Notes: generated from the letters alone by a model not told the origin. A stretch of DNA of 64,000 bases from Candidatus Gastranaerophilales bacterium (GCA_947624685.1 CANQLJ010000004.1:1-64000); one strand, 5' to 3'. Positions 26,932-36,317 are shown, numbered from the stretch's first letter. A program made the numbers and translations.

Positions 26932-27498
26932 CTAATCTAAATAAAACACCGTTACAACTTTGTGAGATTCTTCCGCAAATTCAACAGCTTTATGCAATGT
27001 ATTTGATGAATGCGACAAGAAACAGATTAATTGCTGACATTCCGAGATTATCTCGCGGTTGCAGATTCTGCTGGCATCGGCCAATGTCATCATGGCTCTG
27101 TCGGGGTGTTCGATGATATTCGGTACACCTATAAGCTGGTCTTGAACGTCAGAGGGTTGTTGACCTATTGTTTGAGGAAGAATAATTTGAAGTTTATCAG
27201 GATTAGCTTTGAGCGCGCCTCTAATAGCGGCAGCGTTTGTTCCTGATGAACCGCCTGATGTGATTATGGTATTACCTTGCATAACAAGGCTTGTAGTCAA
27301 TGTTTCTATAATTTGTTGATGAGTAATCGTAAGATTTCTTGAACCGATGATTGCGATTTTTTTGGCACTTTGTCTAATTGTTGCAAGCTCTTGCGCCAAC
27401 ACGTCAACATCGTCACCTTCTTTAACTTCTACTTTATCCATATCTTCAAGAGGAACCATAATCGAGGGCGGATTTTGTTTGTCGAAATTTTCTTCCAT
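26932..27498 (-). CDS. Small DprA-like (DNA recombination-mediator A family) protein
   Basis: This 188-residue protein is a Rossmann-type nucleotide-binding domain like the core of DprA/Smf: KIAIIGSRNLTITHQQII (about 48-65), ITSGGSSGTNAAAIRGAL (about 79-96), and a late strand with HSSNTLHKAVEFAEES. It lacks the SAM-like and winged-helix parts of full DprA. Compact proteins of this type, named DNA recombination-mediator protein A, are common in cyanobacteria, in keeping with the suspected lineage. Whether it binds RecA or single-stranded DNA is unknown. It is convergent with the DUF1016 gene and divergent from pcrA. Confidence 0.8.
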   Translation of the reverse strand: MEENFDKQNPPSIMVPLEDMDKVEVKEGDDVDVLAQELATIRQSAKKIAIIGSRNLTITHQQIIETLTTSLVMQGNTIITSGGSSGTNAAAIRGALKANPDKLQIILPQTIGQQPSDVQDQLIGVPNIIEHPDRAMMTLADASRICNREIISECQQLICFLSHSSNTLHKAVEFAEESHKVVTVFYLD

Positions 27499-27602
27499 AT
27501 TTTTTATTTATTCCTTTAAAATTTTTCCTATATAATATTGAATATAATAATATCATATTTTATTATTTTTGAAAATACTTTTTGTGGGAGTTTTTAATCG
27601 TA

Positions 27603-30212
27603 ATGCATACTGTAAGCGAATTTCTTCAAGGACTTAATGAACAGCAAAATAAAGCAGTTAATGAAAAAAACGGGACTATACTGGTTTTAGCGGGCGCCGG
27701 CTCGGGAAAAACAAAAGTTTTAACATCTCGAATTGCAAACCTTGTTCAAAACGGCGCAAGTCCAAATGATATTTTGGCCGTCACTTTCACAAATAAAGCC
27801 GCCAAAGAAATGCAGCAAAGATTATCTAAATACTTAGGAGAAGACGTCGTAAAAAGAATGTGGGTCGGAACTTTCCACAATATCTGCGGAAGAATCTTAA
27901 GAAGAGATTTGGAAAGCTATAAAACAAAAGACGGCAGGTCTTGGACAAATAACTATGTAATTTATGATGATACAGATACAAAAACGATAATCAAAAACGC
28001 CCTAAAAAAGCTCAATATCGACGAAAAATCATTTGAACCGAAAGCAATAAAAGCAGCTATTTCAAACGCCAAAAACAAAATGCAGGACGCTTTTTCATAT
28101 TGTTCTTATGCAAAAGACTACTATAATCAAAAAGTCGGCGAAATTTATCTTGAATATGAAAAACAGCTTGCGCTCAATAACGCTCTTGATTTTGACGATA
28201 TGCTCATGCTAAGCGTCAATCTTTTAAAAGAAAATGAAGAAATAAGGAAAAAATATCAGCAAAGATTTTTGCATATTCTGGTTGATGAATTTCAAGACAC
28301 AAACAAAGCCCAATATGACCTGATTAATTTTTTATACCCGACAGACGGTTCAAAAGATAATATAGGTTCGCTCTGTGCCGTGGGTGATGTTGATCAATCA
28401 ATCTATTCTTGGAGGGGAGCGGATTTTAAGATTATCTTAAATTTCCAATCCGACTATAAAAACACAAAATTAATCAAACTCGAACAAAACTATCGCTCAA
28501 CTGAGGTCATCTTAAATGCCGCAAATGAAGTAATTAAAAATAACGAACAGAGGCTTGAAAAAAATCTCTATTCAAACAAAGGCAAAGGCGAAAAAATAAC
28601 GCTTTTTGAAGCGGCGGACGATTTTATCGAAAGCAGATACATTGCAAAAACAATTGAAAATCTAAATTATAAAAAAGATGATATAGCGGTGCTTTATCGC
28701 ACAAACGCTCAATCTCGCTCAATTGAAGAAGCGCTTATGAGCTATTCGATTCCCTATAAAATCGTGGGCGGCTTAAAATTCTATGACAGAAAAGAAATTA
28801 AAGACATAATTGCCTATTTAAAACTAATCTACAACAAAAACGATTCTCAATCCCTAAAAAGAATCATAAACGAACCGAAAAGAGGTATCGGCGACACCAC
28901 CATAAACAAGCTCAATCAATATGCTTCAGATAACTCTATTACAATATATGAAAGCTTAAAACACCTTGATGAGATGGATTTTAACTCAGGCACCAAAGCA
29001 AAACTGCAAAATTTCCTCACGTTAATCGATGAAATTTCTTCCTATCAAGACCAATATGAATTATCCGAATTCATTGCCTTTGTTATGGAAAAATCAGGCT
29101 ATACTTTGGCTTTAAGACAGGATGACAACATCGAAAACCAATCAAGACTGGAAAATTTACAAGAATTTGTAAACGTCGCAAAAGAATTTGAGCAGGATGA
29201 TTTTGTACTTGACAGCGAAGATGACCTTGGGATGCTCGGAAATTTCCTTTCTCAAGTGGCGCTTGTGTCTGATATTGATGAAATTAACGAAGAGGAATCA
29301 TCGGTCACTTTGATGACTCTACATGCGGCAAAAGGGCTTGAATTCCCCGTGGTCTTTATGGCGGGGATGGAAGATGGGATTTTCCCTCACGGAAGAAGCC
29401 TTGCCTTTGGGGTCACAAACAGCGAACTTGAAGAAGAAAGAAGATTAATGTATGTCGGTATCACAAGGGCAAAAGAAAAACTATATCTAACCTATGCCGA
29501 CAAAAGAAAAGTTTGGGGAAATTATCAAACAAACCCAAAAAGCAGATTCTTAGATGAAATTCCTCAAAATTTAATTGAAGAAGATTCCAAAAAAACAAAA
29601 ACACAAAATGGCGGTTCATACCAAAATTATAATTCTTATTCAAATTCATATAATAACGCACACAGCGCCAACGATAACCACAGGTCAAGCTTTTCTTATG
29701 CTGCAAAAGCAAAAGAAAATAAATATAAACAAAACCAACAATATCAAAAAAATACACCCGCAAGCTCATATAAAACTTCATCCGCGGCTTCATCCACAGC
29801 TTCATCAACAAACAATTTTTTAAGTTCATTAAAAAGAATAAAAGAAAGTTCATCAAAAGTTGAATCCAGCACCCCAAAACCCTCTCAGATACCGACAAAA
29901 TCAAATAATACAATAATTATTAAGAAAAATAATGCTTCGATAAACGAACAAAAACAAGCTTCAAACGATTCGCCTTCAAAGATTATGGAAATGATTCAAA
30001 AGGCAAAAAACCAAGCCAACAACAAAGATAAAGAAAATATCTTTAATCAAAACCGAAAAGAAGGCTTTTTGCCGCTTGGCGCAAGGGTCTTTCATCCCAA
30101 GTTCGGAATCGGAAAAATAAGCGAATATAAAGACAGCGGCTATATCGTAGAATTTACAAAATATGGCCAAAAAGAGCTCGATTCAACGATGTCTGATTTG
30201 AAATTATTCTAA
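27603..30212 (+). CDS. pcrA: ATP-dependent DNA helicase PcrA/UvrD
   Basis: This is a superfamily 1A 3'-5' helicase for repair and replication-fork upkeep. Motifs in order: Walker A VLAGAGSGKTKVL (about 28), VTFTNKAAKEM, LVDEFQDTN (about 224), VGDVDQSIYSWRGAD, LEQNYRST, TLMTLHAAKGLEFPVVF (about 572) and LMYVGITRAKEKLYL (about 620). The C-terminus ends with a Tudor-like PcrA domain (LPLGARVFHPKFGIGKISEY). Between these lies a Ser/Asn/Gln/Lys-rich linker of about 130 residues that should be disordered. The track start is a TTG inside GTGGGAG; the ATG at 27603 is preferred. Confidence 0.96.
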   Translation: MHTVSEFLQGLNEQQNKAVNEKNGTILVLAGAGSGKTKVLTSRIANLVQNGASPNDILAVTFTNKAAKEMQQRLSKYLGEDVVKRMWVGTFHNICGRILRRDLESYKTKDGRSWTNNYVIYDDTDTKTIIKNALKKLNIDEKSFEPKAIKAAISNAKNKMQDAFSYCSYAKDYYNQKVGEIYLEYEKQLALNNALDFDDMLMLSVNLLKENEEIRKKYQQRFLHILVDEFQDTNKAQYDLINFLYPTDGSKDNIGSLCAVGDVDQSIYSWRGADFKIILNFQSDYKNTKLIKLEQNYRSTEVILNAANEVIKNNEQRLEKNLYSNKGKGEKITLFEAADDFIESRYIAKTIENLNYKKDDIAVLYRTNAQSRSIEEALMSYSIPYKIVGGLKFYDRKEIKDIIAYLKLIYNKNDSQSLKRIINEPKRGIGDTTINKLNQYASDNSITIYESLKHLDEMDFNSGTKAKLQNFLTLIDEISSYQDQYELSEFIAFVMEKSGYTLALRQDDNIENQSRLENLQEFVNVAKEFEQDDFVLDSEDDLGMLGNFLSQVALVSDIDEINEEESSVTLMTLHAAKGLEFPVVFMAGMEDGIFPHGRSLAFGVTNSELEEERRLMYVGITRAKEKLYLTYADKRKVWGNYQTNPKSRFLDEIPQNLIEEDSKKTKTQNGGSYQNYNSYSNSYNNAHSANDNHRSSFSYAAKAKENKYKQNQQYQKNTPASSYKTSSAASSTASSTNNFLSSLKRIKESSSKVESSTPKPSQIPTKSNNTIIIKKNNASINEQKQASNDSPSKIMEMIQKAKNQANNKDKENIFNQNRKEGFLPLGARVFHPKFGIGKISEYKDSGYIVEFTKYGQKELDSTMSDLKLF

Positions 30213-30289
30213 AAAAATATTTATTTCATTTTGTAAAAGAATTAAAATATTTTATTTTAGTAAATTTTATTTAGATATAGAATCTTTAT

Positions 30290-31021
30290 ATGAGCAAAAT
30301 TTTAATCATAGACGACGATATAGCAATTTGCGAACTCATAAAAATCAATCTTGAATTGCAAGGATATGATTGCATCTATTCAACGGATGCTATTGTCGGT
30401 TTTGCCCTTGTCAAACAGGAAGAACCCGATTTAGTCATATTGGATATAATGCTTGGAGAAACTGACGGCTATAGCGTAGCTCAAAAAATCCGCCAAACAA
30501 AAGGAATTTCAACAACCCCGATTATCATGCTAAGCGCTCTTAGCGAATTAAACAACAAATTGGCCGGTTTTAACTGCGGAATAGACGATTACATCACAAA
30601 ACCTTTCGAAATAGAAGAGCTGAAAGCAAGAGTCCTTGCGCTTCTGAGCAGATGTAAAGACAAAAACAGCCCCATATCCGACTCGCTTCGAATCAAAGAA
30701 ATACTTTCAAAAGGCGACATTACCTTAATTCCCGAAAGCTATGGCGTCAGAATTGCAGATAAACAAATTCAACTAACGCCGATTGAATTTGATATTTTAA
30801 ATGTACTGATGCAATATGAAGGTTCGATGGTGTCGTCAAAAACCCTGTTAAAAGAAGTTTGGGGATATGATGCGGATGATGAAATAGATACAATAAGAGT
30901 TCATATAACGCATTTAAGGGCAAAATTAAACAAAATCTCAGACACAAAAAACAAATACCTTAAAACCATCTATGGCGGGGGATATAAGCTTGTAGCCGAT
31001 GGCGCGGAAGAAAAAAAATAA
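30290..31021 (+). CDS. OmpR/PhoB-family response regulator, RpaB-like
   Basis: A receiver domain (residues 1-120: IDDD near 7-9, phospho-Asp in VILDIML at about 52, MLSAL, and YITKPF with the Lys at about 104) is joined to a winged-helix DNA-binding domain (about 140-240: LTPIEFDILNVLMQYEGSMV, then DTIRVHITHLRAKL and TIYGGGYKL). The layout resembles the cyanobacterial RpaB branch, but that is from memory of the family and unproven. TAGAAT stands 6 nt before the ATG without a ribosome site, suggesting leaderless mRNA. ctpA follows at once. No histidine kinase is adjacent; a solo kinase lies at 35.7 kb. Confidence 0.92.
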   Translation: MSKILIIDDDIAICELIKINLELQGYDCIYSTDAIVGFALVKQEEPDLVILDIMLGETDGYSVAQKIRQTKGISTTPIIMLSALSELNNKLAGFNCGIDDYITKPFEIEELKARVLALLSRCKDKNSPISDSLRIKEILSKGDITLIPESYGVRIADKQIQLTPIEFDILNVLMQYEGSMVSSKTLLKEVWGYDADDEIDTIRVHITHLRAKLNKISDTKNKYLKTIYGGGYKLVADGAEEKK

Positions 31022-31022
31022 G

Positions 31023-32294
31023 ATGGATAAGATTAACAAAAACAAAATAAAACAGTTTGTTGTGCTTTTTTTGAGCATAACTTTTTTGTTTTTATTGAGC
31101 TACCAAAATTATGAATTTAAACAAACAAAAAGAATTGATAACATCGCAAAAACAGACGTAATAAACGACAGAGAGCTTTCGCCAAAAGCGCTTTTTAATG
31201 AGTCATGGCGCATCATAAAATCAAACTATTATGAGACGAGTTTAAATAAACAATATTTTCAAAAGTGGAAAAAAAGATATATAGGCAAAATCAAAACAAA
31301 AGAAGATGCCTATGTCGCAATAAATTCAATGATTGCATCGTTGGATGATCCTTATTCAAAATTTATGAATGAAAATGAATTTCAAGAGCAAAATAATGCG
31401 ATAAATTCAAAATTATACGGTATCGGAATAAATATCGCCTCAATTTCAGGGAAAATCTATATCGTAAACGTCCTAAAAAACGCTCCGGCTTATAACGAAG
31501 GAATTGTTGCGGGAGATATAATTCTAAGCGTCAATAACATAAATGTCCAAGGACAATCGGTCTATTACGTCGCCCAATTAATCAGAGGGGACAATCTGAG
31601 CCCGTTGAATCTTGAGATTTTAAGGGGAAACGAGAAATTTGAAAAAATAATAAAAAGAGAAGAAATAAAAGTCAAAACGATTGATTACAAAAAATTATCC
31701 GACGACATTGGCTATATCAGGATTTCAAGCTTCATCGGGCTTGATACTTCAAAAGAATTTATTATCGCTCTAAATCGCCTCAAAGACACAAAAGCGCTTG
31801 TGCTTGATTTAAGAGGAAACTCGGGCGGTCTGTTTCAAAATGCAATAATTATATCTAATTTATTTATGAAAAAAGGAACAATAGTTAATGTCATCGCTCG
31901 TCATGGCAAGAAAAACACCTATAGCGCAACAAACGAAGGCTGCATCTATGATAATCCGCTTGTTGTTCTGGTTGATTCTTCTTCCGCTTCGGCAAGCGAA
32001 ATATTGGCAGCTGCCCTAAAAGACAACAAAAGAGCAATAATTGTGGGCGAAAAAACGTTTGGAAAAGGCCTTGTACAAAAGGTTTTCTCTCTGCCAAACA
32101 AAACGGGCATGAATTTAACCATCGCAAAATATCTTACTCCAAACGGAACAAACATAAATAAAAAAGGCGTAACACCTGATTATATCGTGAATTTAACCCA
32201 TAACGATTTAATAAACAATAACGATTCCCAGCTCAATTACGCAAAAAATTATCTTGAAAATGAGATTAAAAAAAGCGAACAACCCTTAAAATAA
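31023..32294 (+). CDS. ctpA: Carboxyl-terminal processing protease (S41 family)
   Basis: This periplasmic protease has an N-terminal membrane anchor (FVVLFLSITFLFLLSY), a PDZ domain (about 110-185; VAGDIILSVNNINVQGQSV) and the S41 catalytic core. That core holds LRGNSGG (about 265), the nucleophile in DSSSASASEILAAALKD (about 320), and GEKTFGKGLVQ with the general-base Lys (about 345). Cyanobacterial CtpA matures photosystem II D1; with no photosynthesis expected, envelope protein turnover is more likely. An earlier ATG at 30999 overlaps the upstream gene but lacks a ribosome site. Co-transcription with the response regulator is likely. Confidence 0.93.
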   Translation: MDKINKNKIKQFVVLFLSITFLFLLSYQNYEFKQTKRIDNIAKTDVINDRELSPKALFNESWRIIKSNYYETSLNKQYFQKWKKRYIGKIKTKEDAYVAINSMIASLDDPYSKFMNENEFQEQNNAINSKLYGIGINIASISGKIYIVNVLKNAPAYNEGIVAGDIILSVNNINVQGQSVYYVAQLIRGDNLSPLNLEILRGNEKFEKIIKREEIKVKTIDYKKLSDDIGYIRISSFIGLDTSKEFIIALNRLKDTKALVLDLRGNSGGLFQNAIIISNLFMKKGTIVNVIARHGKKNTYSATNEGCIYDNPLVVLVDSSSASASEILAAALKDNKRAIIVGEKTFGKGLVQKVFSLPNKTGMNLTIAKYLTPNGTNINKKGVTPDYIVNLTHNDLINNNDSQLNYAKNYLENEIKKSEQPLK

Positions 32295-32402
32295 TAGCGC
32301 AATTTAATACAATATTTACAAAACTATACAATGAAAAAATCTCAAAACAAGCCCCAAGATAGCTTATAGCGCTTACAAAAAGTTTAAAATATGTAAATTG
32401 AT

Positions 32403-32431
32403 TTGCAAAATATTTTTCAAGCCCTTATAAT
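32403..32431 (+). promoter_or_regulatory. Strong sigma-70-type promoter of acpP
   Basis: TTGCAA and TATAAT are separated by exactly 17 nt, about 40 nt before the acpP start. The leader between them carries a normal TTGAGGT ribosome site. It is one of the two closest matches to a consensus promoter in the window, the other being the ricT promoter. Confidence 0.75.
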
Positions 32432-32470
32432 TAGCATGTAAAAGTTTAGTATTATTAAATTGAGGTAAAA

Positions 32471-32707
32471 ATGAGTACAGAAATTTTAGAAAAAGTTAAA
32501 AAAGTTGTAATAGATCAATTAAGCGTAGATGAAAGCTTGGTTACACCAAACGCATCATTCACTGCTGACCTTGGCGCTGATTCATTAGACACTGTTGAAT
32601 TGGTTATGGCTTTTGAAGAAGCATTCGGATGCGAAATTCCTGATGAAGATGCTGAAAAAATTGCCACAGTTCAAGATGCAGTTAATTACATTGAAGCTCA
32701 TCAATAA
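32471..32707 (+). CDS. acpP: Acyl carrier protein
   Basis: ACP carries growing fatty acids on a phosphopantetheine arm. The 78-residue acidic protein has the attachment motif [17 protein letters not shown] with the modified Ser at residue 38, and the usual C-terminal [14 protein letters not shown] lies just upstream of the ATG. A hairpin terminator directly follows, and fabF comes 115 nt later, so ACP can be made in excess over FabF. acpS, which adds the arm, lies at 38.2 kb. Confidence 0.98.
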   Translation: MSTEILEKVKKVVIDQLSVDESLVTPNASFTADLGADSLDTVELVMAFEEAFGCEIPDEDAEKIATVQDAVNYIEAHQ

Positions 32708-32743
32708 TTAAACCGATTGAGTTGTTAAAAAAGATATAAAATT

Positions 32744-32777
32744 AGGCTGCAGGAGTATACTTCTCAGCCTTTTTTTC
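32744..32777 (+). terminator. Terminator or attenuator between acpP and fabF
   Basis: AGGCTG pairs with CAGCCT, with an inner AGGAG/CTTCT stem and a TATA loop, followed by seven or eight T residues. It is a good rho-independent terminator. Partial readthrough would set the acpP to fabF ratio. Confidence 0.85.
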
Positions 32778-32821
32778 TTAAATTAAACCATTAAAATTTT
32801 TTAGATAAATCGAGGAGAAAT

Positions 32822-34084
32822 ATGGAAAAAAGACGTGTAGTTATCACCGGCATGGGTATAGTTAGCCCCTGGGGCTGTGGTGTAGATAAGTTTTTTAATG
32901 CCTTAATTGAAGGTAAATCCGGTATTAAAACCATCCAAAGAATGACCTTAGATGGGCATGCCGTGACTTTTGGAGGAGAAGCAACCACTTTTGAAGATGA
33001 AGTGAAAGAAAAAAACCTTCTTGACCCAAAAGAAATGAAAAGAATGGATAGATACACTCAATTCGCTTGCGTGGCATCAGATGAGGCAATGAAAGACGCA
33101 AGGATTGATATGTCAAAAGAAGACCCCTATCGCGTGGGCGTAATCGTAGGCTCCGGTGCGGGCGGTTTTGATACTTTTGAAAAACAGCATAAGGCAATAA
33201 TAGATAGAGGCCCTACCAAATGTTCACCCTTCACTATTCCGATGCTTATAGCAAATATGGCAGCGGGAAGGGTTTCAATGCGCCACGGGGCAAAAGGATT
33301 AAATAAAGCAATTGTCACAGCCTGCGCCACAAGCGCTCATTGCGTGGGCGATGCTTTTAGATCAATTCAATTTAATGATGCCGATGTCATTATCGCAGGG
33401 GGTGCTGAAGCCGTTATGACCCATATCGGAATTGGGGCATTCACTACAGCAAGAACGCTATCAAGAAGAAACGATAACCCAACTGCTGCTTCAAGACCCT
33501 ATGATAAAGACAGAGACGGTTTTGTAATGAGCGAAGGCGGTGCAATATTAATTTTAGAAGAATTAAACCATGCGCTAAAAAGAAACGCAAAAATTTACGC
33601 CGAAGTCGTAGGCTACGGTCAAACAGCCGATGCTTATGATATGGTAGCGCCCGACCCAACGGGCGTCGGGGCTGCTAAATCAATGGAGCTGGCTGTTAAA
33701 AATGCAGGGATTGAACCAAAGCAAGTCGATTACATTAATGCCCACGGCACATCAACTCATCTTGGAGACATTGCCGAATCTCAAGCAATTAAAAGAGTCT
33801 TTGGAGATTTAGGCACAAATAAAAACCTCAAAGTCTCATCCACAAAATCAATGCACGGCCATATGATTGGAGCAACGGGGGCGGCAGAAAGCATAGTTTG
33901 CGTTAAAGTTTTACAAACGGGAATAATTCCCCCCACAATCAATCTTGAAAACCAAGATGAAGAAGTTGCAAACTTAAATTATGTTCCAAACAAAGCCCAA
34001 AAAGCCGATGTTAAATATGCAATGACAAATTCATTCGGTTTTGGCGGACAAAACGCTTCATTGCTGTTTAAAAAATATAATTAA
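32822..34084 (+). CDS. fabF: 3-oxoacyl-[ACP] synthase II
   Basis: FabF condenses malonyl-ACP with acyl-ACP in fatty acid elongation. The thiolase fold shows the catalytic triad: Cys168 in VTACATSAHC, His in INAHGTSTHLGD (about 309) and His in KSMHGHMIGATGAAE (about 345). RRVVITGMGIVSPWG at the N-terminus and FGFGGQNASLLF at the C-terminus complete the family picture. The length of 420 is usual. GAGGAG lies 4-5 nt before the ATG. A terminator follows. Confidence 0.98.
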   Translation: MEKRRVVITGMGIVSPWGCGVDKFFNALIEGKSGIKTIQRMTLDGHAVTFGGEATTFEDEVKEKNLLDPKEMKRMDRYTQFACVASDEAMKDARIDMSKEDPYRVGVIVGSGAGGFDTFEKQHKAIIDRGPTKCSPFTIPMLIANMAAGRVSMRHGAKGLNKAIVTACATSAHCVGDAFRSIQFNDADVIIAGGAEAVMTHIGIGAFTTARTLSRRNDNPTAASRPYDKDRDGFVMSEGGAILILEELNHALKRNAKIYAEVVGYGQTADAYDMVAPDPTGVGAAKSMELAVKNAGIEPKQVDYINAHGTSTHLGDIAESQAIKRVFGDLGTNKNLKVSSTKSMHGHMIGATGAAESIVCVKVLQTGIIPPTINLENQDEEVANLNYVPNKAQKADVKYAMTNSFGFGGQNASLLFKKYN

Positions 34085-34140
34085 ATATAATTAAATTTAT
34101 TTCAGAACAATTTTAAATATCTCAAAATCATCTATAAATC

Positions 34141-34175
34141 AAAAGCGGTAAAAGAACGATTCTCTTGCCGCTTTT
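34141..34175. terminator. Bidirectional terminator between fabF and rsfS
   Basis: AAAAGCGG pairs with CCGCTTTT, with further AAGA/TCTT pairing inside and a short loop. Because the stem itself starts with A and ends with T runs, it can act on both strands of this convergent junction. Confidence 0.7.
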
Positions 34176-34234
34176 GCAATAATATCTTAGTTTTAAAATT
34201 TAAAAAACTCTTATTTTAGAAGCGCAAACAAATT

Positions 34235-34642
34235 TCACTCATCTTTTTCATAAATCGAATATTCTTTTGATTGCTCTTCCCAAACTTCTCTATCTAAAGT
34301 CATCGCATGAGACCAGAATTTTTCAATTTTGTAGTTTTCTCTGCTTTCATAATGCATTATATGAACGACAACATCGCCATAGTCCAAAAGATTCCAGTAA
34401 TTTTGTTTTTCTGTTTCATCACCGAGAGGGATTCTTTTGAAATAGTCTTTGATTTTTTTTCTCACGGTTTGAGTAAGCCCTCGGACTTGAGTAGTTGAGG
34501 TTCCTGTGGCAATAATAAAAAAATCGGAAAGCGAACAGACGTTTTTGACGTTTAATATTACAATATCTTTTGCTTTATTGTCGTCTAAGATTCTTGCTAT
34601 GATTGAAGCAAACTTTTCGCTTGGGATTTTATTTTCTTCCAT
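34235..34642 (-). CDS. rsfS: Ribosomal silencing factor RsfS
   Basis: RsfS (Iojap/YbeB) binds L14 and blocks joining of the ribosomal subunits in starvation. The 135 residues contain DIVILNVKNVCSLSDFFIIA (about 27-46), TGTSTTQVRGLTQTV, and WNLLDYGDVVVHIMH (about 83-97), all family signatures. AGGAAA lies about 9 nt upstream. It lies 3 nt downstream of ricT on the same strand. Confidence 0.95.
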   Translation of the reverse strand: MEENKIPSEKFASIIARILDDNKAKDIVILNVKNVCSLSDFFIIATGTSTTQVRGLTQTVRKKIKDYFKRIPLGDETEKQNYWNLLDYGDVVVHIMHYESRENYKIEKFWSHAMTLDREVWEEQSKEYSIYEKDE

Positions 34643-34645
34643 TTT

Positions 34646-35566
34646 TTATACGTTTCCTGTTGTCGAATTTTTGTCATCTTCCAATGCTTTTATATCGGCA
34701 GCACCGACCTCATCTTCCTGATAATTCAAGTTATTGTTAATATCGATGTCGATATTGACTTCGCCGTCTATCATTTCAATTTCGTTTTTTTGATATTCTT
34801 TGACTTTGCCGTCTTCGAGTTTGACGTTTACGGATTTTTTCAAGAAATTAACCATAAACACTTTTCCGACCCCATCGGGCGTCATTACGCCGGAGCCCAC
34901 GGGAGGAAGGATTTTTGCGGCATCGAGATAGTTTTTATATTCATAATTTAAGCAGCACAACAATCTTGAGCAGGCTCCGGTGATTTTGCCTGACGACATC
35001 GGAATCCCTTGATCGCGGGCAAGTTTTGTGTTTACCTGTTCAAATTTCTTTAAAAAGCGGCAGCAGCAATAATCCTGGCCGCAGACGCCTTGGCCTTGCA
35101 AAATAGACGTTTCGTCCCGAACACCAATGTGCCTTAGGTCAATTCGGACTCTTTTAAATTCTTGGGTTAAGTCTTTTAAGAGTTCCCGAAAATCAACACG
35201 CTCCGGCGCCGTATAATAAAATGTGATTTTTTTTCTGTCAAATGTGTATCTTGCTTGGGTAAATTTCATCACAAGATTTCTTTTTTGCGCCAAATCGCGG
35301 CACTTATAAAAAGCCTTTATCTCAAGCTCTTTTTGTTCCTCATAAGTTTTCATATCTTCTTCGTTCATAATTCGAACGACGCTGTAGGGTTCGGGCTGGA
35401 ATTTTTCCCAGGTTTTTTGAATTTGGCAATTAACCAAAAAAACCTTAAAAACTTCTTCGCCCTTGTCGGTTCGAACTAAAACATATTGCCCATGCTTAAT
35501 ATTAGCGTTTGGCGAAACTTTGAGCGGATGAAATTGATTTTTAATAACTCTTATTGCAAATTTCAT
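34646..35566 (-). CDS. ricT: PSP1-domain protein RicT/YaaT
   Basis: The family signature is complete: the central cysteine cluster GVCGQDYCCCRFLKKFEQV (about 160-178) followed by GACSRLLCCLNYEYKNY (about 201-217). An N-terminal KFAIRVIKN and a C-terminal segment GSGVMTPDGVGKVFMVN also fit. In Bacillus, RicT (YaaT) joins RicA and RicF in an iron-sulfur complex that helps RNase Y process mRNA. No RicA or RicF is seen here. The acidic tail beyond residue 265 is not conserved. The promoter is TTGCAA-17-TATAAT with the ATG 6 nt later, so translation is probably leaderless. Confidence 0.9.
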   Translation of the reverse strand: MKFAIRVIKNQFHPLKVSPNANIKHGQYVLVRTDKGEEVFKVFLVNCQIQKTWEKFQPEPYSVVRIMNEEDMKTYEEQKELEIKAFYKCRDLAQKRNLVMKFTQARYTFDRKKITFYYTAPERVDFRELLKDLTQEFKRVRIDLRHIGVRDETSILQGQGVCGQDYCCCRFLKKFEQVNTKLARDQGIPMSSGKITGACSRLLCCLNYEYKNYLDAAKILPPVGSGVMTPDGVGKVFMVNFLKKSVNVKLEDGKVKEYQKNEIEMIDGEVNIDIDINNNLNYQEDEVGAADIKALEDDKNSTTGNV

Positions 35567-35572
35567 AAGTTA

Positions 35573-35601
35573 ATTATAAGCGAAAAATTAATTAGTTGCA
35601 A
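35573..35601 (-). promoter_or_regulatory. Near-consensus promoter of ricT, predicted leaderless
   Basis: On the minus strand TTGCAA, 17 nt and TATAAT are followed by TAACTT and then the ATG. The +1 position would fall on the start codon, and there is no Shine-Dalgarno. This is the clearest example of the leaderless arrangement in the window. Confidence 0.75.
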
Positions 35602-35672
35602 AAATTGGTTACTTTTATTTATTGTCGAGTTGGGTAATTTATTTTATCGGTTCGATAATGTAATTTTAAATT

Positions 35673-36317
35673 ATGGAAAAAACCATTGAAAACTATAATT
35701 TAATTATCAACAAAAATGAAAAAGTCATCGCAAACATTTTGCATGACATAAAAAGCCCGCTCTACAGCATCAAAATCGCCCTTCAAAATAAGCTTGAAAA
35801 CGAATTAAACAAAGATATTTTTGAAACGACGCTCGATATTATTCAATATATCGAAAATTTTTTGATGAACTACAGTTTTAAAGAGGGCAAATTCGACAAT
35901 AAAATCAGTCTCTTTGACGTCAAAAAAATAATAGATAAAAAAATCGAAGACTATAAATATATTTTCATAGATAAAAATATCCACATCGATATGATTTTGG
36001 AAGACAACAGCAGCTATTTTATAGAAAACATCGAAATTTTTATCTCAAGCATCATAGGAAACATCGTCTCAAACATTGCTTTCCACGCCTCTAAAAACGA
36101 AATTGCCGTGATGGAATTATACAGAAAAGATAATTTTGTCATTGTCGAATTTCGAAATTTTTATGACGAAAAGACGGACAACTTCACGCTGGGGCTCGAT
36201 TTTTGTAAAGAACTTGCAAATTTTACCAATGTTTCAATCAAATTCAGCAAAACCAAAGATATGGTTAATGTGAAACTAAAGATTCCGAATTTAAAATCAT
36301 TGAATTTAAAAAGATGA
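35673..36317 (+). CDS. Minimal soluble sensor-less histidine kinase
   Basis: The protein starts almost directly with a dimerisation helix carrying ANILHDIKSPLYSIK, phospho-His about residue 24. A divergent HATPase region follows: N-box IIGNIVSNIAFHASKNEI (about 128-145) and a short G-box FTLGLDFCKELANF (about 177-190). There is no membrane segment, PAS or other sensor domain, and a clear DxGxG box is missing. So it may need a partner for sensing, or act as a phosphotransferase like Spo0B or ChpT. TAATTT lies 6 nt before the ATG. Its 3' end overlaps the convergent small gene by 12 nt. Confidence 0.75.
   Translation: MEKTIENYNLIINKNEKVIANILHDIKSPLYSIKIALQNKLENELNKDIFETTLDIIQYIENFLMNYSFKEGKFDNKISLFDVKKIIDKKIEDYKYIFIDKNIHIDMILEDNSSYFIENIEIFISSIIGNIVSNIAFHASKNEIAVMELYRKDNFVIVEFRNFYDEKTDNFTLGLDFCKELANFTNVSIKFSKTKDMVNVKLKIPNLKSLNLKR

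Noticed and set aside
29461-29913. Minus-strand ORF of 150 residues inside pcrA
   Set aside because: It is antisense to conserved helicase motifs and to the low-complexity linker, which favours long open frames. No promoter or ribosome site is seen.
32295-32402. Twelve-codon ORF (MKKSQNKPQDSL) between ctpA and acpP
   Set aside because: It is very short, has no ribosome site and shows no sign of conservation that can be seen here.
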